A program made the translations under genes and the position numbers. This document shows, one piece after another, positions 56,769-64,000 of a stretch of 64,000 nucleotides of DNA (within the stretch, counting starts at the first letter, position 1; every line of letters begins with the position of its first letter). Location: contig CADAND010000007.1 of the NCBI GenBank assembly GCA_902789245.1, positions 79,139-143,138 of the forward strand. Direction: 5' to 3'. The notes below the pieces were generated by a model, which was not told where the DNA came from, searched no databases, and saw nothing but the letters and a program-made list of their open reading frames with translations. This DNA is from an uncultured Bacteroidia bacterium. Lineage in GTDB: Bacteria > Bacteroidota > Bacteroidia > Bacteroidales > UBA932.

Positions 56769-58082
56769 TTAAACCTTCCGTGTCCTGATGCCGTAAGCCA
56801 TCACAATCGCGAAACAGATCATCGGCAATATGAATGAGATATTGACCGATGGAAGCCCCATGATGGCGTGCGGCACGTCGATGATCCTGGCCTGGAACGG
56901 CGGCAGGACGCTTCCTCCCAGAATGGCCATGATGAGCCCGGCGGCGCCGAATTTGGCGTCGTCTCCCAGACCGTCCAGCGCGATTCCGTAGATGGTCGGG
57001 AACATCAGGGACATGCATGCGCTGACAGCGACCAGGGAATAGAGTCCCAGGCGGTTCTGGAAGAAGATCACGCCCAGGGTGAAGAAGATGGCCGCGGCGG
57101 CGAATATCGACAGCAGTTTCCCTGCCTTGATGTACTTGAGCAGGTAGGTGCAGATGAAACGGCTTGCGCAGAAGATGGCCATGGCTATGATGTTATAGCG
57201 CTGCGAGAGCACCTCGGCGGCCTGTTCTTCCATTCCTTCGAGCATGAATACTCTCGTGCCGTACTGGATGATAAAGGTCCAGCACATGATCTGCGCACTT
57301 ACGTAAAAGAACTGTGCGATAACGCCTTCGCGATAGTGCCTGATGCCGAAGATTCGCTTGATGGTCGCCCAGAAATCCATCGTGTGCACGTTGTCGCCAT
57401 TTTTGGGCATGCGCGTGAGCAGAATCACCACGAACATCACGGTAATCACGATTCCTATGATGACGTAAGGCTTCACCAGTACGCCCAGGTCGGCTTGCTT
57501 GACAAGCTCGAATTCGGCGTCGGAAAGCTTCGCGCGGGCGGCGGTGTCCATCGGGTTCAGCTTTGCCTGGATGAAGTTCATGGCCACGAACATTCCGCAG
57601 AGTGATCCGATGGGGTTGAACGCCTGTGCAAGGTTCAGGCGGCGTGTAGCCGTCTTTTCCGGCCCCATGGACAGGATGTACGGGTTGCAGCTGGTCTCCA
57701 GGAAGGAAAGACCGCATGTGAGGATGAAGTAGGCGATAAGGAACGGGTAATAGCTGCCCGTCATCTTCGCAGGGATGAACATGAAAGCGCCGAGCGCATA
57801 CAGGCCCAGTCCCGTAAGGACGCCGGCTTTATAGGAGTATTTCCGGATGAAGATGGCGGCCGGGAAGGCCATGGCGAAGTATCCTCCGTAGAAGGCCACC
57901 TGTACCAGTGTGCCGTCGGTCACGCTCATGCGGAAGATTTTGCTGAACGCCTTCACCATCGGGTTGGTGATATCGTTGGCAAAACCCCACAGTGCGAAGC
58001 AGGATGTGATGACGATGAAGGGGAGAATCAAACTGACCCCGTCCTTGCTCAGGAGCGAGCTTTTGTGTGTGCTGTCTTTCAT
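56769..58082 (-). CDS. fucP: MFS sugar:H+ symporter of the FucP family
   Basis: 437 residues with 12 membrane segments. The opening ITSCFALWGFANDITNPMV and LETSCNPYILSMGPEKTATRRLNLAQAFNPIGS are signatures of the FucP/GluP family, which includes the acidic residue of the first helix needed for proton coupling. L-fucose and L-galactose differ only at C6, so FucP-type permeases plausibly carry L-galactose here. The ATG at 58082 was chosen; the frame extends to a TTG at 58097. It is the last gene of the minus-strand operon 60047-56769. Confidence 0.9.
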   Translation of the reverse strand: MKDSTHKSSLLSKDGVSLILPFIVITSCFALWGFANDITNPMVKAFSKIFRMSVTDGTLVQVAFYGGYFAMAFPAAIFIRKYSYKAGVLTGLGLYALGAFMFIPAKMTGSYYPFLIAYFILTCGLSFLETSCNPYILSMGPEKTATRRLNLAQAFNPIGSLCGMFVAMNFIQAKLNPMDTAARAKLSDAEFELVKQADLGVLVKPYVIIGIVITVMFVVILLTRMPKNGDNVHTMDFWATIKRIFGIRHYREGVIAQFFYVSAQIMCWTFIIQYGTRVFMLEGMEEQAAEVLSQRYNIIAMAIFCASRFICTYLLKYIKAGKLLSIFAAAAIFFTLGVIFFQNRLGLYSLVAVSACMSLMFPTIYGIALDGLGDDAKFGAAGLIMAILGGSVLPPFQARIIDVPHAIMGLPSVNISFILPMICFAIVMAYGIRTRKV

Positions 58083-58101
58083 TGGCCTGCGCTTCAATTA
58101 A

Positions 58102-59124
58102 TTATTCGTCCATCTTCAATAGGATCCTGAACACCTTGCCGGGAGCGGCATTCCAGGCTTCCAGTGCCTCTTGGGCTGTGTCGAATGTCACGATTCTGGA
58201 GATCATCCCATCCACCTTTCCCGGGTTCGCCTTCAGGAACCTGATGACCGCTTCAAAGTCGGTGGGAAGGGCGTTGCGCGACCCCCTGATGTCCAGTTCT
58301 TTTTGCACGAACAGCCGGGTCGCAAAGGAAACCTCCGATTTTGAATAGCCGATGCAGATCACTCTTCCTGTGAAGGCGACCTCATCCACGGCGAGCCTGT
58401 AAGTGACCGGGCTGCCCACCGCCTCAATCACGACGTCCGGACCGTTCCCACCGGTGACGGACATGAGCTGCCCGTGGTAGTCCGGACTCAGTGTGTTGAC
58501 CGTATATGCCGCCCCCATCTGCTTGGCAAGGGCCAGTTTGTCATCGTCGACGTCGGCCGCGATGACGATGGCTCCTCTTTGCGCCGCACGGACCACGGCC
58601 CCCATGCCGACCATGCCGCAGCCTATCACCATGACGGTGTCATTGTCGGTGACTTCGGCCCTGGCGACGGCGTGAAAGCCCACGCTCATCGGCTCGATAA
58701 GGGCCATCTCTTCCAGCGTCAGCCCTTCCGTGGGGATGATCTTGGTCCAGGGCAGGACCATATATTCGCGCATCGCGCCGTCCCGCTGCACGCCGAGGGT
58801 CTGATTGTCCCTGCATGCGTTGGGCCTGCGGTTCCTGCAGGAGGGGCAGATGCCGCAGTTCGTGTATGGATTGACCGTGACGGACATTCCCTGCTTGATG
58901 AAATCCGGGACTTCTGCCCCTGTGGATACTACGGTGGCGGAAACTTCATGTCCGGGGATCACAAAGGGTTTGGCCATGGCATTCATCCCGCGGAAAGTGT
59001 TGAGGTCCGATCCGCAGAATCCTACGTACCGCATCTTGAGGAGAACCTCCTGGTCCCCGACGGAGGGCATGGGCAGGTCTATTACCTTGACTTCTCCCGG
59101 GGCGCTGATCTGTAAAGCTTTCAT
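58102..59124 (-). CDS. Zinc-binding medium-chain dehydrogenase, probable L-galactonate 5-dehydrogenase
   Basis: 340 residues. The catalytic zinc site appears in GFCGSDLNTFRG and IPGHEVSA; the structural zinc loop is CGICPSCRNRRPNAC; the Rossmann motif is VIGCGMVGMGAV followed by an acidic residue (AADVDDDK), indicating NAD+ preference. In the L-galactose pathway an enzyme of this family oxidises L-galactonate to D-tagaturonate, which UxaB then reduces. The start overlaps the lactonase stop as TAATG. A related activity such as sorbitol or idonate dehydrogenase cannot be ruled out by sequence alone. Confidence 0.85.
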   Translation of the reverse strand: MKALQISAPGEVKVIDLPMPSVGDQEVLLKMRYVGFCGSDLNTFRGMNAMAKPFVIPGHEVSATVVSTGAEVPDFIKQGMSVTVNPYTNCGICPSCRNRRPNACRDNQTLGVQRDGAMREYMVLPWTKIIPTEGLTLEEMALIEPMSVGFHAVARAEVTDNDTVMVIGCGMVGMGAVVRAAQRGAIVIAADVDDDKLALAKQMGAAYTVNTLSPDYHGQLMSVTGGNGPDVVIEAVGSPVTYRLAVDEVAFTGRVICIGYSKSEVSFATRLFVQKELDIRGSRNALPTDFEAVIRFLKANPGKVDGMISRIVTFDTAQEALEAWNAAPGKVFRILLKMDE

Positions 59125-60047
59125 TATTCTGACATGTTTTTAATGTATGGTAGAGCAGGGAAGTCCGCAAAACCGTAAAATCGCTTCGCGTTCAAGCCGA
59201 GGAACGCGGCCTTCTCTTCTTCACTCAAGTGTTTTGTCTTACGGATGAAATCGTATGACATCCTGTATGTTATGGCGGTGATTGTGCGCGGATAGTCGGA
59301 GCCCCACATCAGCTTGTTGATGCCGACGAGATCCGCCGCTTCGCGAATGGCGCGTACTGCTCCTTCGAAAGGATAGAATTCGCTGTTGAACAGCCAGGTA
59401 ATGCCTCCCGATTCGATATATATGTTCTCGCAGCGGGCCAGTTTGATCTGTTCCAGCCAACCCGGTGTCGTCACCATCCCGAAGTGTCCTATCGCGATTT
59501 TCAGTGAGGGGAATTCCCGGGCGATTTCCTTGACTTCCGGGATCTGGTGATTGTCTTCGTGCAGGCAGAGGGAGAGGAACATGCCGTTCTTCTGCATTTC
59601 GGCGAACATCTGCATCATTTCGTCGGATGTGAGGCTGCCGTGCAATCTGTGTCCGGGAATCGCGACGCCTTGAAAACGCTTGCTGCCGATCAGCTCGCAG
59701 GCGCTTCTGAGAAAGCCTTCTTTGTTGAAGTCGCACATCGCGCACACTTTGAACCTGTCAGGGTATGAAGCGGCGACTTCCTGGAGATACGCGTTCTGAA
59801 TGCCATCGATGAATTCCTGGACGACAACGGCCCCGGAGACTCTGGCGTAATCCATATTGGAAAGAAAGACCTCGGCGGAATTGCGGCCGTCGATCATGAA
59901 TGGCGGCAGCATCTGGACTTCCTCCCCGAAGAAATCGGAGCGTCCGTTGTGCAGGGTCCTTACGGGCTTGCCGTCGACGATGGTGTCCTGCTTCAGCCAC
60001 AGATGCGAGTGCGCATCAATTATTGTCATGAATTCTTCCGTCTGCAT
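59124..60047 (-). CDS. Amidohydrolase-family sugar lactonase, probable L-galactono-1,5-lactonase
   Basis: 307 residues of the Amidohydrolase_2 (COG3618-like) group. IIDAHSHLW near the N-terminus gives the HxH metal ligands, HLHEDNH-type residues and AIGHFGMV supply later strand histidines, and WGSDYPRTI supplies the catalytic Asp of strand 8. Lactonases of this group open sugar 1,5-lactones such as L-fucono- and L-galactono-lactone. It is the first gene of the lactonase-dehydrogenase-permease operon. A start at 60029 (MTIIDAH) is an alternative. Confidence 0.86.
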   Translation of the reverse strand: MQTEEFMTIIDAHSHLWLKQDTIVDGKPVRTLHNGRSDFFGEEVQMLPPFMIDGRNSAEVFLSNMDYARVSGAVVVQEFIDGIQNAYLQEVAASYPDRFKVCAMCDFNKEGFLRSACELIGSKRFQGVAIPGHRLHGSLTSDEMMQMFAEMQKNGMFLSLCLHEDNHQIPEVKEIAREFPSLKIAIGHFGMVTTPGWLEQIKLARCENIYIESGGITWLFNSEFYPFEGAVRAIREAADLVGINKLMWGSDYPRTITAITYRMSYDFIRKTKHLSEEEKAAFLGLNAKRFYGFADFPALPYIKNMSE

Positions 60048-60060
60048 AAAGTGTCTCTTG

Positions 60061-60113
60061 TGCTAAGATTCAACACCTTCTGCTAAGATAGTGTTTTGAT
60101 GGCAGAGTGCAAA
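60061..60113 (-). promoter_or_regulatory. Promoter and direct repeat upstream of the lactonase operon
   Basis: On the minus strand TTTG (60110-60113) and TATCTTAG (60083-60090) are 19 bases apart, close to the -33/-7 consensus. TGCTAAGAT on the plus strand occurs at 60061 and 60081, exactly 20 bases apart, overlapping the -7 box and the expected start site; a repressor or activator could bind here. Confidence 0.55.
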
Positions 60114-60227
60114 ACTTTTCCGCGAAGTCTTGCACAAATTTGTCGCGACCGTCCCTTTCGCACCGGGAGCGACAATAGGGGACCGGGAGCACGCAAAAGC
60201 GCCCCAGCGTATGCTGAGGCGCTTGCG

Positions 60228-60300
60228 TGCTCCCTTAGGGGCTCGAACCCTAGACACCCTGATTAAGAGTCAGGTGCTCTACCAACTGAGCTAAGGAAGC
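60228..60300 (-). tRNA. tRNA-Lys (CTT anticodon)
   Basis: A 73-base cloverleaf on the minus strand from GCTTCCTTAGCTCAG to GGGAGCA, with acceptor pairs GCTTCCT/AGGGAGC, anticodon loop CTCTTAA (CTT) and T-arm GGTTCGAGCC. The 3' CCA is not encoded. The 3' strand of its acceptor stem also takes part in a long inverted repeat extending to 60185. Confidence 0.95.
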
Positions 60301-60332
60301 AGTATTGTCAAACGAAAGCTCGTTCACTCTTG

Positions 60333-60405
60333 TGACCCGTTCGGGGCTCGAACCCGAGACCCCAACATTAAAAGTGTTGTGCTCTACCAACTGAGCTAAC
60401 GAGTC
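60333..60405 (-). tRNA. tRNA-Lys (TTT anticodon)
   Basis: A 73-base cloverleaf on the minus strand from GACTCGTTAGCTCAG to CGGGTCA, with acceptor GACTCGT/ACGGGTC, anticodon loop CTTTTAA (TTT) and T-arm GGTTCGAGCC. No encoded CCA. It lies 32 bases upstream of the other tRNA-Lys gene and is probably co-transcribed. Confidence 0.95.
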
Positions 60406-60454
60406 CTCCGTTTTGGGATTGCAAAGGTATCTCTTTCTTTGGAATTCTCCAAAT

Positions 60455-61315
60455 TTATTTCAACTTTTTTCCAGTAATTTTCTCAATCGCCTCGAAACTG
60501 CCAAGGTCGCTCCAGGCCCAGCGGCCGGGAATCATGTACACTTCGGCGGATTTCTCCATCACGGCGTAGTCGATCGAGATTTTCTCGCAGGTGGGGAAGA
60601 GGCGGGCGAGCTCGTCCTCCTCGGCCGGGGTGTACAGGGCCGGGGCGAGTTCGTCCATCACGCTGCAGATCTGCGGGGCGTGGGTGCGGAGTTCGGCCTC
60701 GATGGTTTCGATGTTCCAGACGAAGATGCCGGCGTTCCAGAAATAGCCGCCGTCAGCAAGATAGCGCTCGGCGACTTCCAGGGCCGGTTTTTCCTTGAAT
60801 GCCTCGACCTTGACGATGCCGTCGGAGGCGCCGGGGGCATGGATGTAGCCGTAGCCCGTGTGGGGCGAAGCGGGCTGGATGCCTACGCACACGATGGCGG
60901 GGCGGCGCGCCGTGAAGTCCAGCGCCGTCTGCATCGTGGCCGCGAAGGCCGTGCAGTCGGGGACGTAGGCGTCGGCTGGCGTGACGACGATGTTGGCCTG
61001 CGGATCCTTGCGGCGGATCTTCCAGCAGGCGTAGGCGATGCAGGGGGCCGTGTTGCGGGCCTCCGGCTCGGCGAGAATCTGCTCCTCGGGGATGTCGGGC
61101 AGCTGCTCGCGGATGAAATGGGTATAGCGGCCGGACGTGACCACCCAGAACTGCGCCTGGGGATCGACGTGCAGGAAGCGCTCGTAGGTGAGTTGGATCA
61201 GGGTCTTGCCGCAGCCGAGCAGGTCGAGGAACTGCTTGGGGTGCTCGGGCGTACTGACGGGGTAGAGCCGGCTGCCGACGCCGCCGGCCATGATTACTAT
61301 GTGGTTGTGCATCAT
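60455..61315 (-). CDS. manC: Mannose-1-phosphate guanylyltransferase
   Basis: 286 residues. The nucleotidyltransferase signature IVIMAGGVGSRLYPVS...PKQFL is intact, with VTPADAY, FWNAGIFVWNIETI, FPTCEKISIDYAVMEK and WSDLGSFEAI all typical of ManC/GMP. It makes GDP-mannose from GTP and mannose-1-phosphate for cell-surface glycans. It lacks the C-terminal cupin isomerase domain of bifunctional enzymes and is at the short end of the family (about 350 is common). It follows a LytTR regulator gene by 4 bases, so the two are co-transcribed. Confidence 0.92.
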   Translation of the reverse strand: MMHNHIVIMAGGVGSRLYPVSTPEHPKQFLDLLGCGKTLIQLTYERFLHVDPQAQFWVVTSGRYTHFIREQLPDIPEEQILAEPEARNTAPCIAYACWKIRRKDPQANIVVTPADAYVPDCTAFAATMQTALDFTARRPAIVCVGIQPASPHTGYGYIHAPGASDGIVKVEAFKEKPALEVAERYLADGGYFWNAGIFVWNIETIEAELRTHAPQICSVMDELAPALYTPAEEDELARLFPTCEKISIDYAVMEKSAEVYMIPGRWAWSDLGSFEAIEKITGKKLK

Positions 61316-61319
61316 GATT

Positions 61320-62123
61320 TTAAAGAAGTTCAGAGAGTTTCTTGTAGAATTGCTTGCTGACCGGGATGGACGGGACCTCGGGGTGCAGGAGTTCCGCCGT
61401 GATCATGCCCTCCTTGTTCTTGCTCAGGAGCTTGATGAACTTGGGGTTGACGAAGTAGGAGCGGTGGCAGCGCACCAGACCGTGCTGCGCGATGGTGTTC
61501 TCGATGTTCTTCATCGAGGTGCGGAGCATGAATTCCTTGACGCGGTCGGAGTCCATGTAGCGGATGATCACGTAGTTGGCGTCCGCCTGGATGGAGATGA
61601 CCGCCGCGGGGTCGATGGTGAGCTTGAGGCGCTTGTGCTCGTCGTAGAACTTCACGAGCGTCTCGGCCGGCTCGGCGTTCAGGTCCGAGTCCTTGTTGAG
61701 GATGATCTGGATCAGGATCAGGTACAGATAGGGATATACCAGGATCAGGTAGGCGAACTTGAAGCAGAGGGAGAGGACGGCGAAGTAGTTGTAGCCGCTG
61801 CCCTTGAAAAGCGCCGTGTAGAGCGCCATGAAGAAGGAGTACACGAACACCTCGCCGAAGCACCAGATGGTGTAGTGCCACCAGAGGAAGGGGATATGCT
61901 TGTAGAGTGCGCTGAAGACGAGGCGCGTGAGCGCCAGGACGGCCATCAGGATGGTGGCGAGCATGACGAAGTGGAATCCGAAGCCCATCCCGCCGGCCTG
62001 ATAGTATTCCTTCATGTCGAAGGGGCCGTATAAGAAACTGAAACCGACGAAAAATGCCGGAATCAGCAGGATATAAAGCAGTTGCGACTTGTAAGTCTTG
62101 CCAACGCGCAGTCTGGTGTTCAT
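61320..62123 (-). CDS. Membrane-anchored LytTR-family transcriptional regulator
   Basis: 267 residues. Four membrane segments (LLYILLIPAFFVGFSFLYG, FVMLATILMAVLALTRLVF, VFVYSFFMALYTAL, YLILVYPYLYLILIQII) precede a C-terminal LytTR domain (VISIQADANYVIIRY, FMLRTSMKNIENT, LVRCHRSYFVNPKFIK). It has the same architecture as the regulator at 5723 and no receiver domain. The ATG at 62123 was chosen because the frame upstream lacks an ATG. Its promoter carries the same inverted-repeat pattern as the first LytTR gene. It is first in an operon with manC, so it may tie GDP-mannose supply to an envelope signal. Confidence 0.88.
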   Translation of the reverse strand: MNTRLRVGKTYKSQLLYILLIPAFFVGFSFLYGPFDMKEYYQAGGMGFGFHFVMLATILMAVLALTRLVFSALYKHIPFLWWHYTIWCFGEVFVYSFFMALYTALFKGSGYNYFAVLSLCFKFAYLILVYPYLYLILIQIILNKDSDLNAEPAETLVKFYDEHKRLKLTIDPAAVISIQADANYVIIRYMDSDRVKEFMLRTSMKNIENTIAQHGLVRCHRSYFVNPKFIKLLSKNKEGMITAELLHPEVPSIPVSKQFYKKLSELL

Positions 62124-62158
62124 AGCCTTTTGTTTTTTGAAACGCAAAATCGTCCGTA

Positions 62159-62198
62159 GGGACGAATCGCGTTTGTCCGGTAATTCGTCCCAAAGATA
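62159..62198 (-). promoter_or_regulatory. Promoter and inverted repeat of the second LytTR gene
   Basis: Minus-strand TATCTTTG (62191-62198) is a perfect -7 box. GGGACGAAT begins at the final G of that box and pairs perfectly with ATTCGTCCC (plus-strand coordinates 62159-62167 and 62183-62191), 15 bases apart. Another GGACGA follows downstream near 62156. Compare 5655-5715. Confidence 0.7.
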
Positions 62199-62427
62199 CG
62201 GGGTTTTTCCCGCAAAACAATCTTTTCGTCACTTTTTTTGTCCGCCGCTTTCCATTATTTGTATGTTCGCGCGAGGCAAAGTAATTTTACGTCCGGAATT
62301 CGCCCCCGTAGACGGTTTTTTGCCAAATACCTTGCCGCATTTGACCACAAAAGCCGCCGGCGCCGTGCCGGAAGATTTTTTTTGGGGTAACTTCGCCGCC
62401 GGTTTTTTTGAAAAACAGTTAACACTC

Positions 62428-64000
62428 ATGATCAAAATCGACAATTTCATCAGCCTCTTCGAGAGCGCAGTCCGCGAGAGCTGGGACCGTCCCGCACTGA
62501 GCGACTTCCGCAAATCCACCATCAGCTACCGTGAACTCGCGGAGCGGATCGAGACCCTGGACCTGATCTGGAAAAAGGCCGGCCTTCAGCCCGGCGACAA
62601 GATAGCCATCAACACCAAGAGCTGCGCCCTGGGTGCGTCCGTCTTCATGGCGGCGGTCAGCAAGGGATACGTGGCCGTCCATCTTTACAACGCCTTCACC
62701 CCGGCCGATACGCTCCGCCTGGTGAACCATTCCGACAGCAAGATCCTCTACACGGAGAAGCGCACCTTCGATGCGATGGACTTCGCCGAGATGCCGGAAG
62801 TGCTCTGTGCCATCGACTCCGCCACGGGCGAGGTGCTCGCCAGCCGCGCCGGCGTGGGCGAGCTTTACACCGCCGGAGAGCAGCTGCTCGCGCAGAAGTA
62901 TCCCGCCGGTATGCAGCCTGCTGACTTCCAGGTGATTCATCCCGAGCTCGACGAGGTCTGCGCCATCCTCTACACGTCCGGTTCCACCGGCAACCCGAAG
63001 GGCGTGATGCTGACCTACCGCAACTACACGGCCAACGTGCAGGGCATTGCCCCCGGCTTCCCCTTCCACAAGTGGGAGAACTACCTGAGCCTGCTGCCGC
63101 ACGCCCACAGCTTCGGCCTGACCTGCGACGTCGTCATCCCGATGACGATGGGCATGCACGTGACGGTGCTCGGCCTGCCGCCGATCCCGAAGAATGTCCA
63201 GGAGGCCCTGGTGGAGGTCCAGCCGCGCATCTTCTACGGCGTGCCCCTCATCTTCGTGAAATTCGCCGAGTACGTGCTCGGCGCCGAGATCAACAGCCCG
63301 GAGGGCAAGGCGAAACTATCTGACTACCAGAACAATGCCGAGTACTGCCAGATGCTGCACGACAAGCTGATGGCGGCGATGGGCGGCAAAATCGAAGTCT
63401 TTGCCACCGGCGGTTCCGCCATCCCTTCCGAGGTGGAGGCCCTGCTGGTGTACAAGCTCAAGGTGCCGTTCATCACGGGCTACGGCCTCACGGAACTGGC
63501 CCCGATCGTCTCCTACGGCAAGGTGGGCAAATACGTGCCCAAGTCCTGCGGCGAGTACCTCCCGGAGATCATGGAGATCCGCATCGACTCCCCGGATCCG
63601 GAGCACATCGCCGGCGAACTCTCGGTCAAGGGCGACGTCGTGTTCGCGGGCTACTACAAGAATCCCGAGGCCACGGCCGCGGTGCTGCAGGACGGTTGGT
63701 TCCGCACCGGCGACATCGGCACGGTGGACAAGAACAACAACGTCTTCCTGCTGGGCCGGCCAGAATGTCTATCCCGAGGAGATTGAAGTGATCCTCAATG
63801 AATTACCCTATGTGGCGGAGTCCATCGTGCTGCAACGCGAGCACCGCATCGTGGCCCTGATCGTCCCGAAGATGGATGAGCTGGACAAGGCCGGCCTCGG
63901 TGCCGACGGCCTCGATGCCATCATGCGCCAGAACCTGGTGGCCCTGAACAACAAGCTCCCCGGCTACTCCGCGGTCAACGACTTCGAGCTCCGTTTCGAG
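62428..64000 (+). pseudogene. AMP-forming acyl-CoA ligase, interrupted by a deletion/frameshift and cut by the window end
   Basis: From the ATG at 62428 the first 453 codons read as a normal ANL ligase (LYTSGSTGNPKGVMLTY, GYGLTELAPIVSYG, WFRTGDIG). At about 63758 the frame breaks: LLGR is followed in the next frame by GQNVYPEEIEVILNELPYVAES. Compared with the paralogue at 13069 (GRSKSMILTANGQNVYPEE), about nine residues of the hinge motif are missing, which corresponds to a loss of about 29 bases. Translation then continues open to the end of the window. It may be a real inactivation, a slipped deletion between short GGCC repeats, or an assembly error. Confidence 0.8.

Noticed and set aside
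62098-62427. N-terminal extension of the interrupted ligase to 62098
   Set aside because: The extra stretch runs through the LytTR promoter region and does not look like a ligase N-terminus; the ATG at 62428 gives the family-like start.

Overview
The window is high-GC Bacteroidota DNA, most likely from an uncultured gut-type Bacteroidales genome. Most promoters carry the Bacteroidota -7 box TAnnTTTG. The window also holds a SusC/SusD pair, many fimbrillin-like lipoproteins, DUF1573, DUF3575 and DUF4838 proteins, a Bacteroides-style L-galactose pathway and membrane-bound LytTR regulators. High GC produces long antisense open frames, which are not annotated as genes.

Layout. (1) 1-1181: end of folD, then a BASS-type transporter. 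(2) 1391-5579, minus strand: a four-gene operon of an exported TPR-like protein, a condensation-type acyltransferase, an AMP-forming ligase and an acyl carrier protein. It looks like a small stand-alone NRPS/lipid-type pathway and faces a divergent membrane LytTR regulator (5723-6514). (3) 6594-11040: guaB, guaA and an NCS2 permease, then htpG, an acyl-CoA ligase and a HAD hydrolase. (4) 15798-18916: a lipoprotein with a TIM-barrel look, a DUF4163/DUF3298 lipoprotein and a membrane-bound AraC regulator. (5) 19153-28113: membrane HEAT-like protein, GT2 synthase, TPR/YaiO outer-membrane barrel, DUF4838, DUF1573 and a further lipoprotein, a probable synthase-type exopolysaccharide system divergent from the AraC gene. 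(6) 28201-50930, minus strand: one 22.7-kb gene string of SusC, SusD, a DUF3575/OmpA-like protein, seven fimbrillin-type lipoproteins, a 1591-residue adhesin and an LRR (BspA-like) lipoprotein. (7) 51344-52850: a small outer-membrane barrel and an 880-bp repeat-rich gap. (8) 52851-60047: two convergent three-gene operons that together encode uptake of L-galactose and its conversion to 2-keto-3-deoxygluconate. (9) 60228-64000: two tRNA-Lys genes, a manC-like gene behind a second membrane LytTR regulator, and an acyl ligase interrupted by a deletion/frameshift.

The strongest candidates for undescribed biology are the SusCD-fimbrillin string, the discrete condensation/ligase/ACP operon with its LytTR partner, and a shared inverted repeat at the promoters of both LytTR genes. 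Dispersed small palindromic elements also mark several convergent gene junctions and the 51-52.7 kb gap. Functions are inferred from motifs read by eye; no database search was possible.
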